Below are positions 8,068 through 15,180 of a stretch of DNA of 23,439 nt, piece after piece. Source of the stretch: DATKKG01 sp964475215 (GTDB lineage Archaea > Thermoproteota > Nitrososphaeria > Conexivisphaerales > DTJL01); assembly GCA_964475215.1 (NCBI GenBank), contig CAYYVT010000155.1, forward strand, positions 1 to 23,439. The letters run 5' to 3'. Position 1 is the stretch's first letter; the number at the start of each line of letters is the position of its first letter. Both the position numbers and the translations under genes were made by a program. Under the pieces are notes generated by a model. That model ran no database searches and had not been told where the DNA came from. It worked only from the letters and a program-made list of their open reading frames with translations.

Positions 8068-8077
8068 ACTTATAAGT
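8068..8077 (-). promoter_or_regulatory. Palindromic TATA box of the ThiR-like gene
   Basis: ACTTATAAGT is a perfect ten-base palindrome centred 27 bases before the GTG at 8045, the canonical position for a leaderless archaeal transcript. Confidence 0.6.
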
Positions 8078-8116
8078 CCGACACGGCGCTTGAGGCAGGA
8101 CGAAACCTCTGCTCAC

Positions 8117-8125
8117 CCTAAATAC
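8117..8125 (+). promoter_or_regulatory. TATA-like element for the AroE-like gene
   Basis: CCTAAATAC is centred 28 bases before the ATG at 8149, fitting a leaderless transcript. It forms a divergent promoter region with the ThiR-like gene. Confidence 0.5.
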
Positions 8126-8148
8126 ATCGGCTTGTCGACCAAAACCAG

Positions 8149-9006
8149 ATGAGCCGAACAGCAGCGTTTGGAGGGAAACAGAACAAATTCTACGAACTGA
8201 GTGATGGCTCCCTGGGATATGCCCTTGCAAACCTTCACTATGCCGCTGCCAAGGAGTTGGGATTTGGGCTTACCTACATCCCGAAGAAGGCGGCGATCGG
8301 CGGACTCGAGCCTCTGTACAAGGACCTCTGCTCGGGCGCCGCAGGGTTCGCAGTCGCTTCTCCATTTAAGACCGAGATACTGATGTTGCTCGACTCTGTA
8401 GACGACGACGCTAGGACCATAGGCGCCTGCAACCTCGTCGTCTGCGACGAAGGTGGATTCAAGGGCGTGAACACAGACTGGGCTTCCATTCACGGCCTTC
8501 TCAAGACGAGGGGATTCAGGCCCAAGAACAACGATGCCCTCGTGATTGGCACGGGAGCGACCGCCAGAGCCTCCCTCTACGCGCTGTGGAGGCTGGGGTT
8601 CACCAGGATGAGACTGGCCGGCAGGAGCGCCCCCCGGGCTCAGTCCATCTCCAATGGGTTGGGCTTCGTCATGGGCGCCGACGTCATCCCCGTTGAATAC
8701 CCGGGGGCCATCTCCTCCCTCGAAATGGACAGATTTGATGTCGTCGTCAACGCGACCCCTCTCGGTAGGAACGGCGAAGACCCGTTGCTGGGGCGCCCTC
8801 TTGGGCCGGGCCTCTCCATAATTGACCTCGTGCTGACCTCAACCGAAACACCCCTCGTCGGGCGGTCCGCAGAGGTCGGCAGGCTGGTCCTCAGAGGAGT
8901 GGACGTGGCCAAGGCTGAAGCACGCCTGGATGTAAGGGCATGGACCAACCTCGCGACTTCTGGAAATCCCCTTGGAGTGGAAGAGCGGGCGACCAAGACG
9001 GGCTAG
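8149..9006 (+). CDS. Shikimate/quinate dehydrogenase family protein (divergent AroE-like)
   Basis: NAD(P)-dependent dehydrogenase of the AroE fold, 285 residues. Recognisable motifs are ASPFKTEI (Lys74, the catalytic Lys of the usual NVTxPxK), IGACN (usual IGAVN), GVNTDW (Asp110, catalytic pair with Lys), the nucleotide-binding loop GTGATARASLYAL, VVNATPLGR, and the C-terminal DLVLTSTETPLV. The shikimate-binding SxSPxxHN block near the N-terminus is absent; the matching stretch is LGYALANLHYAAA, with no serines. The catalytic machinery therefore seems kept while substrate recognition has changed. ATG 8149 follows a TATA-like element by 28 bases. No other shikimate-pathway gene is in the window. 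It may be a paralog acting on a different substrate; a divergent true AroE is also possible. Confidence 0.8.
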   Translation: MSRTAAFGGKQNKFYELSDGSLGYALANLHYAAAKELGFGLTYIPKKAAIGGLEPLYKDLCSGAAGFAVASPFKTEILMLLDSVDDDARTIGACNLVVCDEGGFKGVNTDWASIHGLLKTRGFRPKNNDALVIGTGATARASLYALWRLGFTRMRLAGRSAPRAQSISNGLGFVMGADVIPVEYPGAISSLEMDRFDVVVNATPLGRNGEDPLLGRPLGPGLSIIDLVLTSTETPLVGRSAEVGRLVLRGVDVAKAEARLDVRAWTNLATSGNPLGVEERATKTG

Positions 9007-9014
9007 GAGTGCCC

Positions 9015-9962
9015 TTAATCCTTCAGCTTGCCTAACGCGGCCGACACCAAGAAGGGGAGCAGGACGGTGACATCACCGTGAACGGTCGTCTCCCTGGCCT
9101 TCGCCTTGACCTTTCCCCAAGAGATCGCCTCCCTTACCAGAGCGCCGCTTAGGCTCCCATCGAACTCCATGGCCGTCGTAAGGTATACGGCATAGTCGAG
9201 CCCACTGCGAAATTGGGCCCACCATATGGTGTGGTGCTTGCTGATCCCTCCCCCCAACATCAGCGCGCCCATCTTCTTCGATTCGAAGACCGAGTCGGAC
9301 ATGATCTCCTCGTCCTTCAGCACGTCTATCTTGAAGTCCCTGTGCCTCTGAGTGAAGAGCCAAACCTGCGATCCCACCGCGCCGTCGGTGAGGCCAGGGA
9401 TGACGACAGGCACCTTCCTCTTCGCCGCCCAATAAAGTATCGAATCCTCATTCAGGAGCCTCTCGCCCAACGCCCAAGCTAGCTCCGAGGCTCCTATCTC
9501 CCTCCTCCCTTCAGAGTAGAGCTCCTCTAGTAAGGGCTGAAGCTTTCCTTCCAGAAGGGGACCATAGGAGTCCCTAGGCACGAGCACGTTCCCGAGCCTG
9601 TGGTAGCCGGCCTTGAGGAGCTCCTTATCGTCGAGCCGGAAATCTCCTTTCATGTATGGGGCGAAGCTCCGGGCTACGTCGTGATCGAGCATGCCGCAAG
9701 TCGTAACCAGCATGTCAGCGTGACCGTCGCGAGTGAGCTGCCTGATTACGCCCCTCAGTCCGGTGGAAATGATGTCTGCCGGGAACGAAAGGATCTTGAA
9801 GCATCGTGGATCCCTCCACATCGCCGCCGTGATGTCCACCGCCTCCGCAAAGTGTCTCCCTGTGAAGCCACCGGACGTCAACATCTTCTCGGCGATGGAG
9901 GTGGCAGGCTCGACTCCAACTTCGTAATCCTTGACGACTTCTGAAAACCGCCTGCGAGGCAC
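9015..9962 (-). CDS. dys: Deoxyhypusine synthase
   Basis: Transfers the aminobutyl group of spermidine to a lysine of aIF5A using NAD, the first step of hypusine formation, in the cytoplasm. It is 315 residues from the preferred start. Visible are EVVKDYEVG, TSGGFTGRHFAEAVDI, VTTCGMLDHDVAR (NAD-binding region), ALMLGGGISKHHTIWWAQ with the active-site Lys (about residue 242), DYAVYLTTAMEFDGSLSGA and EAISWGKVKAKA. I chose GTG 9962 because a TATA-like element (9985-9992) is centred 27 bases upstream; the in-frame TTG at 9980 would lie only nine bases from that element. It converges on the AroE-like gene with an eight-base gap. The aIF5A gene is not in the window. Confidence 0.95.
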   Translation of the reverse strand: MPRRRFSEVVKDYEVGVEPATSIAEKMLTSGGFTGRHFAEAVDITAAMWRDPRCFKILSFPADIISTGLRGVIRQLTRDGHADMLVTTCGMLDHDVARSFAPYMKGDFRLDDKELLKAGYHRLGNVLVPRDSYGPLLEGKLQPLLEELYSEGRREIGASELAWALGERLLNEDSILYWAAKRKVPVVIPGLTDGAVGSQVWLFTQRHRDFKIDVLKDEEIMSDSVFESKKMGALMLGGGISKHHTIWWAQFRSGLDYAVYLTTAMEFDGSLSGALVREAISWGKVKAKARETTVHGDVTVLLPFLVSAALGKLKD

Positions 9963-9984
9963 GCCCCCTAGGTCCCCCAAGGTC

Positions 9985-9992
9985 TCTTAAAG
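9985..9992 (-). promoter_or_regulatory. TATA-like element for deoxyhypusine synthase
   Basis: The minus strand reads TCTTTAAG. The centre is 27 bases before the GTG at 9962, which is why that start is preferred over the TTG at 9980. Confidence 0.5.
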
Positions 9993-10014
9993 AACTGTTG
10001 GGTCTGAAAGGGCG

Positions 10015-11028
10015 TTACTTTACCCCGAGGAGCTTGGCGACCTCCTTGCGTGAGGCCGAGCCCAGTTCGTCCGCCATCAGCTCAGGGGGCGTCGAATTGA
10101 CATGGACCCCAAACCCTTCATCCAGCGCCCTCCTTGCCGCGAGCTCTGGGTACACTTCCACGTGCCAGTGAAACTGCGACTGCTGCCTCTTCTCGGGCGC
10201 GAAGTGGAATGCGATATGGTAGTTCGGCGACGGCCCGACCGAGAGGCCGCCCAGCGTACATCTGAGCATCATGGCCAGGTCCTTCACCTGATGCTGTGTC
10301 ATCTTCAGGAAGCTCTTCTGGTGCTTGCGAGGGACGATCCAGAACTCGAAGTCATGGCGAGGCGCCCATGGCACGAAGGCCAAGAAATTCTCGGAGGAGA
10401 GGATCTGCCTCGGCCCCCCGGACTCCACCTGCACCAACCGGCAATACGGGCACTGTCCCAGCTCTTCGTACACCGAGTCGGACATCTTCGATTCCTGCTC
10501 GATGAGCGGGGGAATCCTCGAGAGGCTGACGAGGTCGATGTGGGGATGGCCCGCTGTCCCCTTGCCCGTCTCAGAGTCCACGTAGGCGGATACATACGAG
10601 ACACCCCTTCCCTGGTAGAGGAACTTCATCTGCTCCTGCAGCGCGATCAAGTTATCCGACAGCTGATCCACGCTCATCTTGCTGAAGGCATCTTCGTGGT
10701 TTGGGGATGAAACCACCACGTAATGGCTACCCCGCGCGGGCTCCCCGAAGAGGGGCTCATCGCTGTAGTTCGACCGAGAGTCGTCGAACACGAGGGGCTC
10801 TGGATGCTTGAACACTCGGACCACCCACTCCTTGACCCTACTGTCCTCGCCATCGCTGGTCTTGACTATGCCGCCGAATCGGTCCTGAAGGACTAGGTCG
10901 GCTGGGGGAGTAAGCTCCTCGTTCCCCTTACAGTAGCTGCAACAGTCTTCTGGAGCGCGCGCCCTACGTCTCTCCGAGGGCACCAGCGACATCGACTTCG
11001 AGACGTAATCGACGCGAAGCTCCGGCAT
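10015..11028 (-). CDS. galT: GalT-like hexose-1-phosphate uridylyltransferase (HIT superfamily)
   Basis: Nucleotidyltransferase of the GalT family, 337 residues, with two HIT-type halves. The N-terminal zinc-binding Cys motif is DCCSYCKGNEELTPP. The active-site loop is AGHPHIDLVSL (His161-Pro-His163; the second His is the expected nucleophile). The C-terminal half has FHWHVEVYPEL (HxHxE). A second CPYC pair lies near residue 200. In classical GalT the nucleophile is followed by Gly-Gln; here it is Ile-Asp, so the Gln that contacts the nucleotide intermediate is replaced. ATG 11028 is chosen because AAGGAG lies four bases upstream and a TATA-like element at 11065-11073; the frame is open back to 11181. 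It could instead be an ADP-sugar or related phosphorylase. Confidence 0.85.
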   Translation of the reverse strand: MPELRVDYVSKSMSLVPSERRRARAPEDCCSYCKGNEELTPPADLVLQDRFGGIVKTSDGEDSRVKEWVVRVFKHPEPLVFDDSRSNYSDEPLFGEPARGSHYVVVSSPNHEDAFSKMSVDQLSDNLIALQEQMKFLYQGRGVSYVSAYVDSETGKGTAGHPHIDLVSLSRIPPLIEQESKMSDSVYEELGQCPYCRLVQVESGGPRQILSSENFLAFVPWAPRHDFEFWIVPRKHQKSFLKMTQHQVKDLAMMLRCTLGGLSVGPSPNYHIAFHFAPEKRQQSQFHWHVEVYPELAARRALDEGFGVHVNSTPPELMADELGSASRKEVAKLLGVK

Positions 11029-11064
11029 AACTCTCCTTGACCGCAATATAGTGCGAGGGAGGGC

Positions 11065-11073
11065 GGATAAATC
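11065..11073 (-). promoter_or_regulatory. TATA-like element for the GalT-like gene
   Basis: The minus strand reads GATTTATCC. The expected transcript start about 27 bases downstream leaves a leader of roughly 14 bases holding AAGGAG in front of the ATG at 11028. Confidence 0.45.
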
Positions 11074-11197
11074 TATGGGAACGGGTCGTCTCATCGGGGC
11101 AGGCGGGTCGAAGGACTTACCCTGTTTTCGAACGGCGCAGGGTGGGCTCAGAATGAGGGACCCCGAGGCTAGAGACTCCACGAAATGTAAACACTAT

Positions 11198-11214
11198 TTG
11201 AGCTGAAGGCTCAA
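11198..11214. repeat. Short perfect inverted repeat upstream of the GH57 gene
   Basis: TTGAGC-TGAAG-GCTCAA: six-base perfect arms around a five-base loop. It ends 16 bases before the AT-rich promoter element (11231-11246) and overlaps an in-frame ATG at 11214. It may be an operator, or chance. Confidence 0.35.
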
Positions 11215-11230
11215 TGAGTTTGGGCGGCCG

Positions 11231-11246
11231 TATTAAACATAAATAC
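11231..11246 (+). promoter_or_regulatory. AT-rich promoter element for the GH57 gene
   Basis: TATTAAACATAAATAC is the only strong AT-rich patch here. Its 3' part is centred about 27 bases before the TTG at 11271. It lies within the frame that would begin at ATG 11214, arguing against that start. Confidence 0.5.
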
Positions 11247-11270
11247 GCCGGAGTGGATTTCGCACCCGAA

Positions 11271-12563
11271 TTGCAGAAGATATGCCTAATTGTCTCCCTG
11301 CAACAGCCGATATACCTCAGTCGGAACTTTCCTTATGAAAGGGCAAAGAGGATAGCCGACGAGGCCAGCCTGATGGATCGCTACTTCGACTATGGGCTCT
11401 GCCACAAGCTCTACCAGCAGAATACGACGCAGATGTTCACACCAATGCTCACCGGCCTCCTAGAGGTCGCCGAGGCCACCGCGAAGACCCCTAACCCATT
11501 CAAGTTCGCCGTGGCGGCGTCAGGGCTGTTCATGGAGCAGGTGATCAAGTGGGACGCCTTCCTCCTCAGCGTCATCAAGAAGCTCCTAGGCCTGGGCGCC
11601 CTGGAGTTCGTTTCAACCCCCTATCATAACTCCCTGGCATCTCTCTACTCTGGGGGCCTGGACGAATTCGAAGAACAGGTGAAGGAGGACGCGAACCTTT
11701 TGGGCAAGATGTTCGCCGTCCAGCCGAAGGTCTTGGCCAACACGAAGCTGCTCTTCAACGACAAGGTCGCCCGAAGCGCCGAGTCCATGGGCTACGCGGG
11801 GATATTCGTGGACGACGTCAACGGCTTGAATGCCGAGAGCCCTGCATTTACGTATACTTCGTCGGCCGCCCCGGAGCTGAGGCTGCTCGTAAGGAACACA
11901 AAGGTGAGCATGGCGCTCGCAAGCGGGGCCATCGAAGAGGTGGAGCGCCTGAAGGACGGCGACGGCCTCGGGGTCATCTACCTCGACTCCGACGAGCTCG
12001 GGAAAAGGGACAAGACATACTACAAGCTCATCGCTGGGACGATGCACGAGCAGGGGTTCAGCTTTGCGACCCCCTCCGAGTGCGTAAGAGACACCAACCC
12101 CGCTGGCAGCCTGTCCGTCCCCGAACCGCTCACGATCGCCACCGAGGAGTCGGGTGGAAGCGTCAACCGATTCCTAGCCAACCCTATGCAGAGGATATCT
12201 TACGATAGGGTCTCGGCCCTGCGGCCCTTCATCAAAGAGGCTGGCGATGAGCGTGTCAAGGCTCCCTGGAGGGTGCTGCAGCAGCTAGACCATTTCATCT
12301 GCATGGGAGATCAGGTGCCGCCTGCCTATCATCGGATATTCAGCAGCCCGGCTGAGACATTCTCCGTGTACAACACAATACTCGTCGACTTTGAAGGCAA
12401 GGTGACCATCATCGTGCAGAGGATGAGAAAGGCGAGGGGCCCCGCGGCGCCCCGGCCGGGAATGCCCCCCGTCGGGTATCGGACGCCCGCACAGATGCTG
12501 GACAGAGACTCCCCTCCCCCTTCATCCGGCGCTGCAACCACTCCATACGACAAGAAGGCCTAG
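11271..12563 (+). CDS. GH57 family protein, probable catalytically altered alpha-amylase-like
   Basis: Glycoside hydrolase family 57 fold, 430 residues from TTG 11271; GTG 11253 and ATG 11214 are longer alternatives. The start is chosen because the family begins right at QKICLIVSLQQP and because of the AT-rich element at 11231-11246. The conserved regions are recognisable but changed: HQP is QQP (residues 11-13); the second region is LEFVSTPYHNSLASLY; the third, normally NTELIYNN with the nucleophile Glu, reads NTKLLFND (Lys159, codon AAG at 11745-11747); the fourth, LDYETFGE with the acid Asp, reads YLDSDELG with Asp239 kept. The protein ends in a Pro-rich, probably disordered tail (about 380-430). 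Family knowledge says loss of the nucleophile abolishes hydrolysis, so it may bind or scaffold glycans, or be a repurposed enzyme. Confidence 0.85.
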   Translation: MQKICLIVSLQQPIYLSRNFPYERAKRIADEASLMDRYFDYGLCHKLYQQNTTQMFTPMLTGLLEVAEATAKTPNPFKFAVAASGLFMEQVIKWDAFLLSVIKKLLGLGALEFVSTPYHNSLASLYSGGLDEFEEQVKEDANLLGKMFAVQPKVLANTKLLFNDKVARSAESMGYAGIFVDDVNGLNAESPAFTYTSSAAPELRLLVRNTKVSMALASGAIEEVERLKDGDGLGVIYLDSDELGKRDKTYYKLIAGTMHEQGFSFATPSECVRDTNPAGSLSVPEPLTIATEESGGSVNRFLANPMQRISYDRVSALRPFIKEAGDERVKAPWRVLQQLDHFICMGDQVPPAYHRIFSSPAETFSVYNTILVDFEGKVTIIVQRMRKARGPAAPRPGMPPVGYRTPAQMLDRDSPPPSSGAATTPYDKKA

Positions 12564-12622
12564 GGGAGGCCTCATGCATCCGAGGCTGTACCAAGCCTTC
12601 ACCATTCGATGAAACCCAAACT

Positions 12623-12631
12623 TCATAAATC
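12623..12631 (+). promoter_or_regulatory. TATA-like element for apgM
   Basis: TCATAAATC is centred 29 bases before the TTG at 12656, supporting that start over the GTG at 12638. Confidence 0.5.
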
Positions 12632-12655
12632 GGAAGGGTGAAGCGTAGCTTCGAC

Positions 12656-13918
12656 TTGAAGCTTCTCTATGTGCTACTGGATGGCGTCGGGGACAGGCCC
12701 AACCCTGCGCTTGGCGGGAGGACCCCCCTGCAGGCGGCTCACACCCCCGGACTGGATAGCCTGGCTTCGAAGGGGATAAGTGGCCTCGTCTATACGGTGG
12801 GCAAGGGGATAGCGCCGGAATCGGACGTCGCCGTCTTCAGCATGCTTGGCTACACCTTCGGGAATGAATACCCGGGAAGGGGCGTAATAGAGGCCGTGGG
12901 GACGGGAACGGATTTCAGGGACGGCGACCTTGCACTTCGGGCGAACTTTGCGACGGTCGACCGGGACATGAACATCGTCGACAGACGCGCAGGGAGGAAC
13001 CTGTCTCAGGAGGAGGGAAAATCGCTGGCCAAGGAGGTTTCGGAAGGAGTCCACCTCACCCCCTCGGGCTCCTCCTTCAAGTTCGTGCACACGCTCTCCC
13101 ACAGGGCGGTGCTGGCCATTAGGGTGGAGGGGAAGGCGCTCTCTTCGGAGCTCACGAATACGGACCCGGCATATGCCAAGATGGGGGGAATGGGAGTCGC
13201 GAAGGAGAAGGTCACCGAGATGAAACCTTTGAAGTGTTTCGCCCTGGATGGTAGCGAAGGAGCCGTGCTTGGAGCCTCCCTCGTCAACGAGTTCACGGAA
13301 AAGTCACACGAGGTCCTGGAGGCGAGCGCCGTGAACCGCGCTAGAGAGAAGAACGGGTTCAAGCCTGCCAACGTCGTGCTCGTCAGGGACGCGGGCTCCA
13401 GGCTCCCAAGGCTAGAGGGCATTTCGGCAAAGTATGGCGTCAGCTTCTCCATCGTTGCCGACATGCCGGTCGAGCTCGGCATCGGCAGGCTAACCGGCAT
13501 GGAGGTCCGAATGTCCAAAGGCGTCTTCGATTACGCTGACAAGCTTCAGAAAGTGACGGAGCTATCGAAGGCGTTCGATGTCGTGTACCTGCACATCAAG
13601 GGGCCCGATGAGCCTGGTCACGATGGCCTGGCCATGGAAAAGGCGCGGAGCCTGGAGGCAATCGACCGCGAATTCTTCGTTCCCTTGGTGGCCTCGGGGG
13701 GGCTGAAGGAGGTAACGGTGGCCATCTCTGCGGACCATTCTACTCCTTGCACATTGAAGGCCCACAGTGACGATCCCGTTCCCCTCATCATCGCGGGAGA
13801 GTCGACGACCAGCGATGGGACCAGAAGGTTCACCGAGGCGGACGCGTCAAAAGGGAGCCTAGGCGTCATGCAGGGGAAGGACGTCCTTGGGCTCGCGTTG
13901 AGGATGGCAAAGGCGTAA
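12656..13918 (+). CDS. apgM: Archaeal 2,3-bisphosphoglycerate-independent phosphoglycerate mutase
   Basis: Interconverts 3- and 2-phosphoglycerate in glycolysis and gluconeogenesis; alkaline-phosphatase superfamily with two metal ions. It is 420 residues, normal for the archaeal form. LLYVLLDGVGDRP holds the first metal-binding Asp; APESDVAVFSMLGY carries the phospho-accepting Ser; YPGRGVIEAVGTG and LRANFAT follow; late motifs are HIKGPDEPGHDG and ISADHSTPC with metal-binding Asp and His. TTG 12656 (MKLLYVLLDG) matches the usual family start and lies 29 bases after a TATA-like element; GTG 12638 would add six residues. It follows the GH57 gene on the same strand with its own promoter. Confidence 0.95.
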   Translation: MKLLYVLLDGVGDRPNPALGGRTPLQAAHTPGLDSLASKGISGLVYTVGKGIAPESDVAVFSMLGYTFGNEYPGRGVIEAVGTGTDFRDGDLALRANFATVDRDMNIVDRRAGRNLSQEEGKSLAKEVSEGVHLTPSGSSFKFVHTLSHRAVLAIRVEGKALSSELTNTDPAYAKMGGMGVAKEKVTEMKPLKCFALDGSEGAVLGASLVNEFTEKSHEVLEASAVNRAREKNGFKPANVVLVRDAGSRLPRLEGISAKYGVSFSIVADMPVELGIGRLTGMEVRMSKGVFDYADKLQKVTELSKAFDVVYLHIKGPDEPGHDGLAMEKARSLEAIDREFFVPLVASGGLKEVTVAISADHSTPCTLKAHSDDPVPLIIAGESTTSDGTRRFTEADASKGSLGVMQGKDVLGLALRMAKA

Positions 13919-13971
13919 CACTCCTTACTACCTGTTTTTAAGGGAGAATCGGTCATCATGGGAACATGTAG

Positions 13972-14400
13972 ATGGCTGCGCCGGAGTCCTTTTCAAGGGT
14001 CCCGATGCAGATCAACGTGATCGGCAAGGGGACGCTAAAGGCCGAGATCATCAAGCATCTGGCCCCCTCCACTACCGCGTTGATTATCAGGCGAGGAAAG
14101 GTCTTCGGGCGAGTGACGCTCGAACCCGACTCGGTCGTCATCCTCACGAACATAAAGGCCGGCTCAGAGAAGCCGAAGTATCAGTTCTCGGCGGGCGATA
14201 TAGCCTACCTCCCCCTGAACGGAGCCCTGTGCATATTCGTCAAGGACTCGGCCGCCTCCCGCCCCATGAACCATGTGGGTCGAGTAACGGCGGACGGCGG
14301 CCTTTTGAAGAAGATCGGCAGGGGGGACACGATAGTCTTCGAAGTTGAGGAGGCAGCACAGGCGGCCTCACCCAGCCCGGCGGAAACTAATCCTGCGTAG
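13972..14400 (+). CDS. Cyclophilin-like fold protein (TM1367/DUF369 type)
   Basis: Small cytoplasmic protein of 142 residues with the beta-rich pattern of the TM1367 cyclophilin-like family. An initial strand is INVIGKGTLKAEII, then GKVFGRVTLEPDS, GDIAYLPLNGALCIFVKDS and MNHVGRVTADGGLLKKIGRGDTIVFEV. The GDIAYLPLNGALCIF segment is the most characteristic part. The last 15 residues (Ala/Pro-rich) look disordered. No membrane segment or signal is seen. ATG 13972 lies about 33 bases after a TATA-like GTTTTTAAG (13934-13942). The family's biochemical role is unknown and prolyl-isomerase activity should not be assumed. It precedes aIF1 on the same strand with a 78-base gap. Confidence 0.65.
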   Translation: MAAPESFSRVPMQINVIGKGTLKAEIIKHLAPSTTALIIRRGKVFGRVTLEPDSVVILTNIKAGSEKPKYQFSAGDIAYLPLNGALCIFVKDSAASRPMNHVGRVTADGGLLKKIGRGDTIVFEVEEAAQAASPSPAETNPA

Positions 14401-14426
14401 CCGGGGGACTGCGTAATCCGGCTTTC
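14399..14426 (+). terminator. Possible hairpin terminator after the cyclophilin-like gene
   Basis: AGCCGG and CCGGCT form a six-base stem around a 13-base loop, followed by TTT; the hairpin overlaps the stop codon. Archaeal termination relies mainly on T-runs and the run here is short, so this is weak. Confidence 0.25.
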
Positions 14427-14442
14427 AACAAACGCCGATGAG

Positions 14443-14450
14443 TAATTAAC
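14443..14450 (+). promoter_or_regulatory. TATA-like element for aIF1
   Basis: TAATTAAC is centred about 32 bases before the ATG at 14479. Confidence 0.45.
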
Positions 14451-14478
14451 CTTCCATGTTGAGTCATCAGTTCGCAAG

Positions 14479-14814
14479 ATGGCCAAGTCTGCTAAGCAGC
14501 AGGAAAAGGGTGAGGTAGCCCCCCTCGAAGTCGGAACGGCGTTTTCAGACGTCCTCACGGAGCTGGACGCAGAGCAGAGCCGGATAACGGTGCGACTGGA
14601 GCTGAGAAGGTTCAGGAAGAAGACCACCGTAATTGAAGGCCTTACTGGCACTAGGGAAACGCTCGCTAACGTCGCCCACGAGCTCAAGAAGAAGCTTGCG
14701 ACGGGCGGGAGCGCCAAAGACGGGATCATAATACTGCAGGGGGACCAGAGGGATAGGGCCAAGGACGTCCTATCCGGAATGGGTTATCCTGTCGAAAGGA
14801 TAGAAGTTCAGTGA
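14479..14814 (+). CDS. Translation initiation factor aIF1 (SUI1 family)
   Basis: Ribosome-associated factor that helps select the start codon on the small subunit; counterpart of eIF1. It is 111 residues, typical of archaeal SUI1 proteins. The SUI1 core spans about 35-110: ITVRLELRRFRKKTTVIEGL, then the helix region ANVAHELKKKLATGGSAKDG, and the closing IIILQGDQRDRAKDVLSGMGY. The first 25 residues are charged and likely flexible. ATG 14479 is about 32 bases downstream of a TATA-like element. It converges with the S25e gene 36 bases further on. Two genes further right in this window lack ordinary start codons, so this factor, which governs start-codon stringency, is relevant to them; that link is speculative. 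Confidence 0.93.
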   Translation: MAKSAKQQEKGEVAPLEVGTAFSDVLTELDAEQSRITVRLELRRFRKKTTVIEGLTGTRETLANVAHELKKKLATGGSAKDGIIILQGDQRDRAKDVLSGMGYPVERIEVQ

Positions 14815-14850
14815 CCCACGACCGGGGGCACGTTGGGAGGCTGAGTCGGT

Positions 14851-15180
14851 CTACTTCTTCCTGACTGCGTAGACGTAATGGCCGCTGAATCCGCCGACCC
14901 TATCGAGGAGCCCTTTCTCGGACATTGAACGTAGGAGTGGTGAAGCTATGCTGGCCTTCACCCCCAATGTCTTTGCCGCGGAGTATATCGTGATGGCCTT
15001 GAGGGGTGCCAACTGGCTGAGAGCGTCTTCCTCCCTTACGTTAAGAGAATACTGTGGCTGTGAGGCCCTTGAAGGCCGCGCCCCCTTCTGTCCCTTCTTC
15101 TCCTTCGACTTCTCCTCTTCGGACTTTCTCTCCTGCTCCTTTTCGGCGGAGGCCATCGTCTTCTTCTTTGTGCCGCCCAC
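14851..15180 (-). CDS. rps25e: Small-subunit ribosomal protein S25e
   Basis: Ribosomal protein of the small subunit, shared by eukaryotes and TACK archaea and normally absent from Euryarchaeota. It is 109 residues from GTG 15180. The N-terminal third is very rich in Lys and Glu (GGTKKKTMASAEKEQERKSE), as usual for S25e, and the C-terminal winged-helix part includes LAPLKAITIYSAAKTLGVKA, LLRSMSEKGLLDRVGG and a closing YVYAVRKK. The frame is open back to 15297, but the family begins at the GGTKKK stretch and a TATA-like TTATATC lies at 15211-15217, about 34 bases upstream. It points toward aIF1, tail to tail. Confidence 0.9.
   Translation of the reverse strand: MGGTKKKTMASAEKEQERKSEEEKSKEKKGQKGARPSRASQPQYSLNVREEDALSQLAPLKAITIYSAAKTLGVKASIASPLLRSMSEKGLLDRVGGFSGHYVYAVRKK

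Noticed and set aside
10102..10710. Open frame of 202 codons opposite the GalT-like gene
   Set aside because: It is antisense to a gene with clear HIT motifs; its composition is rich in Arg, His and Pro, as expected from a non-coding frame.
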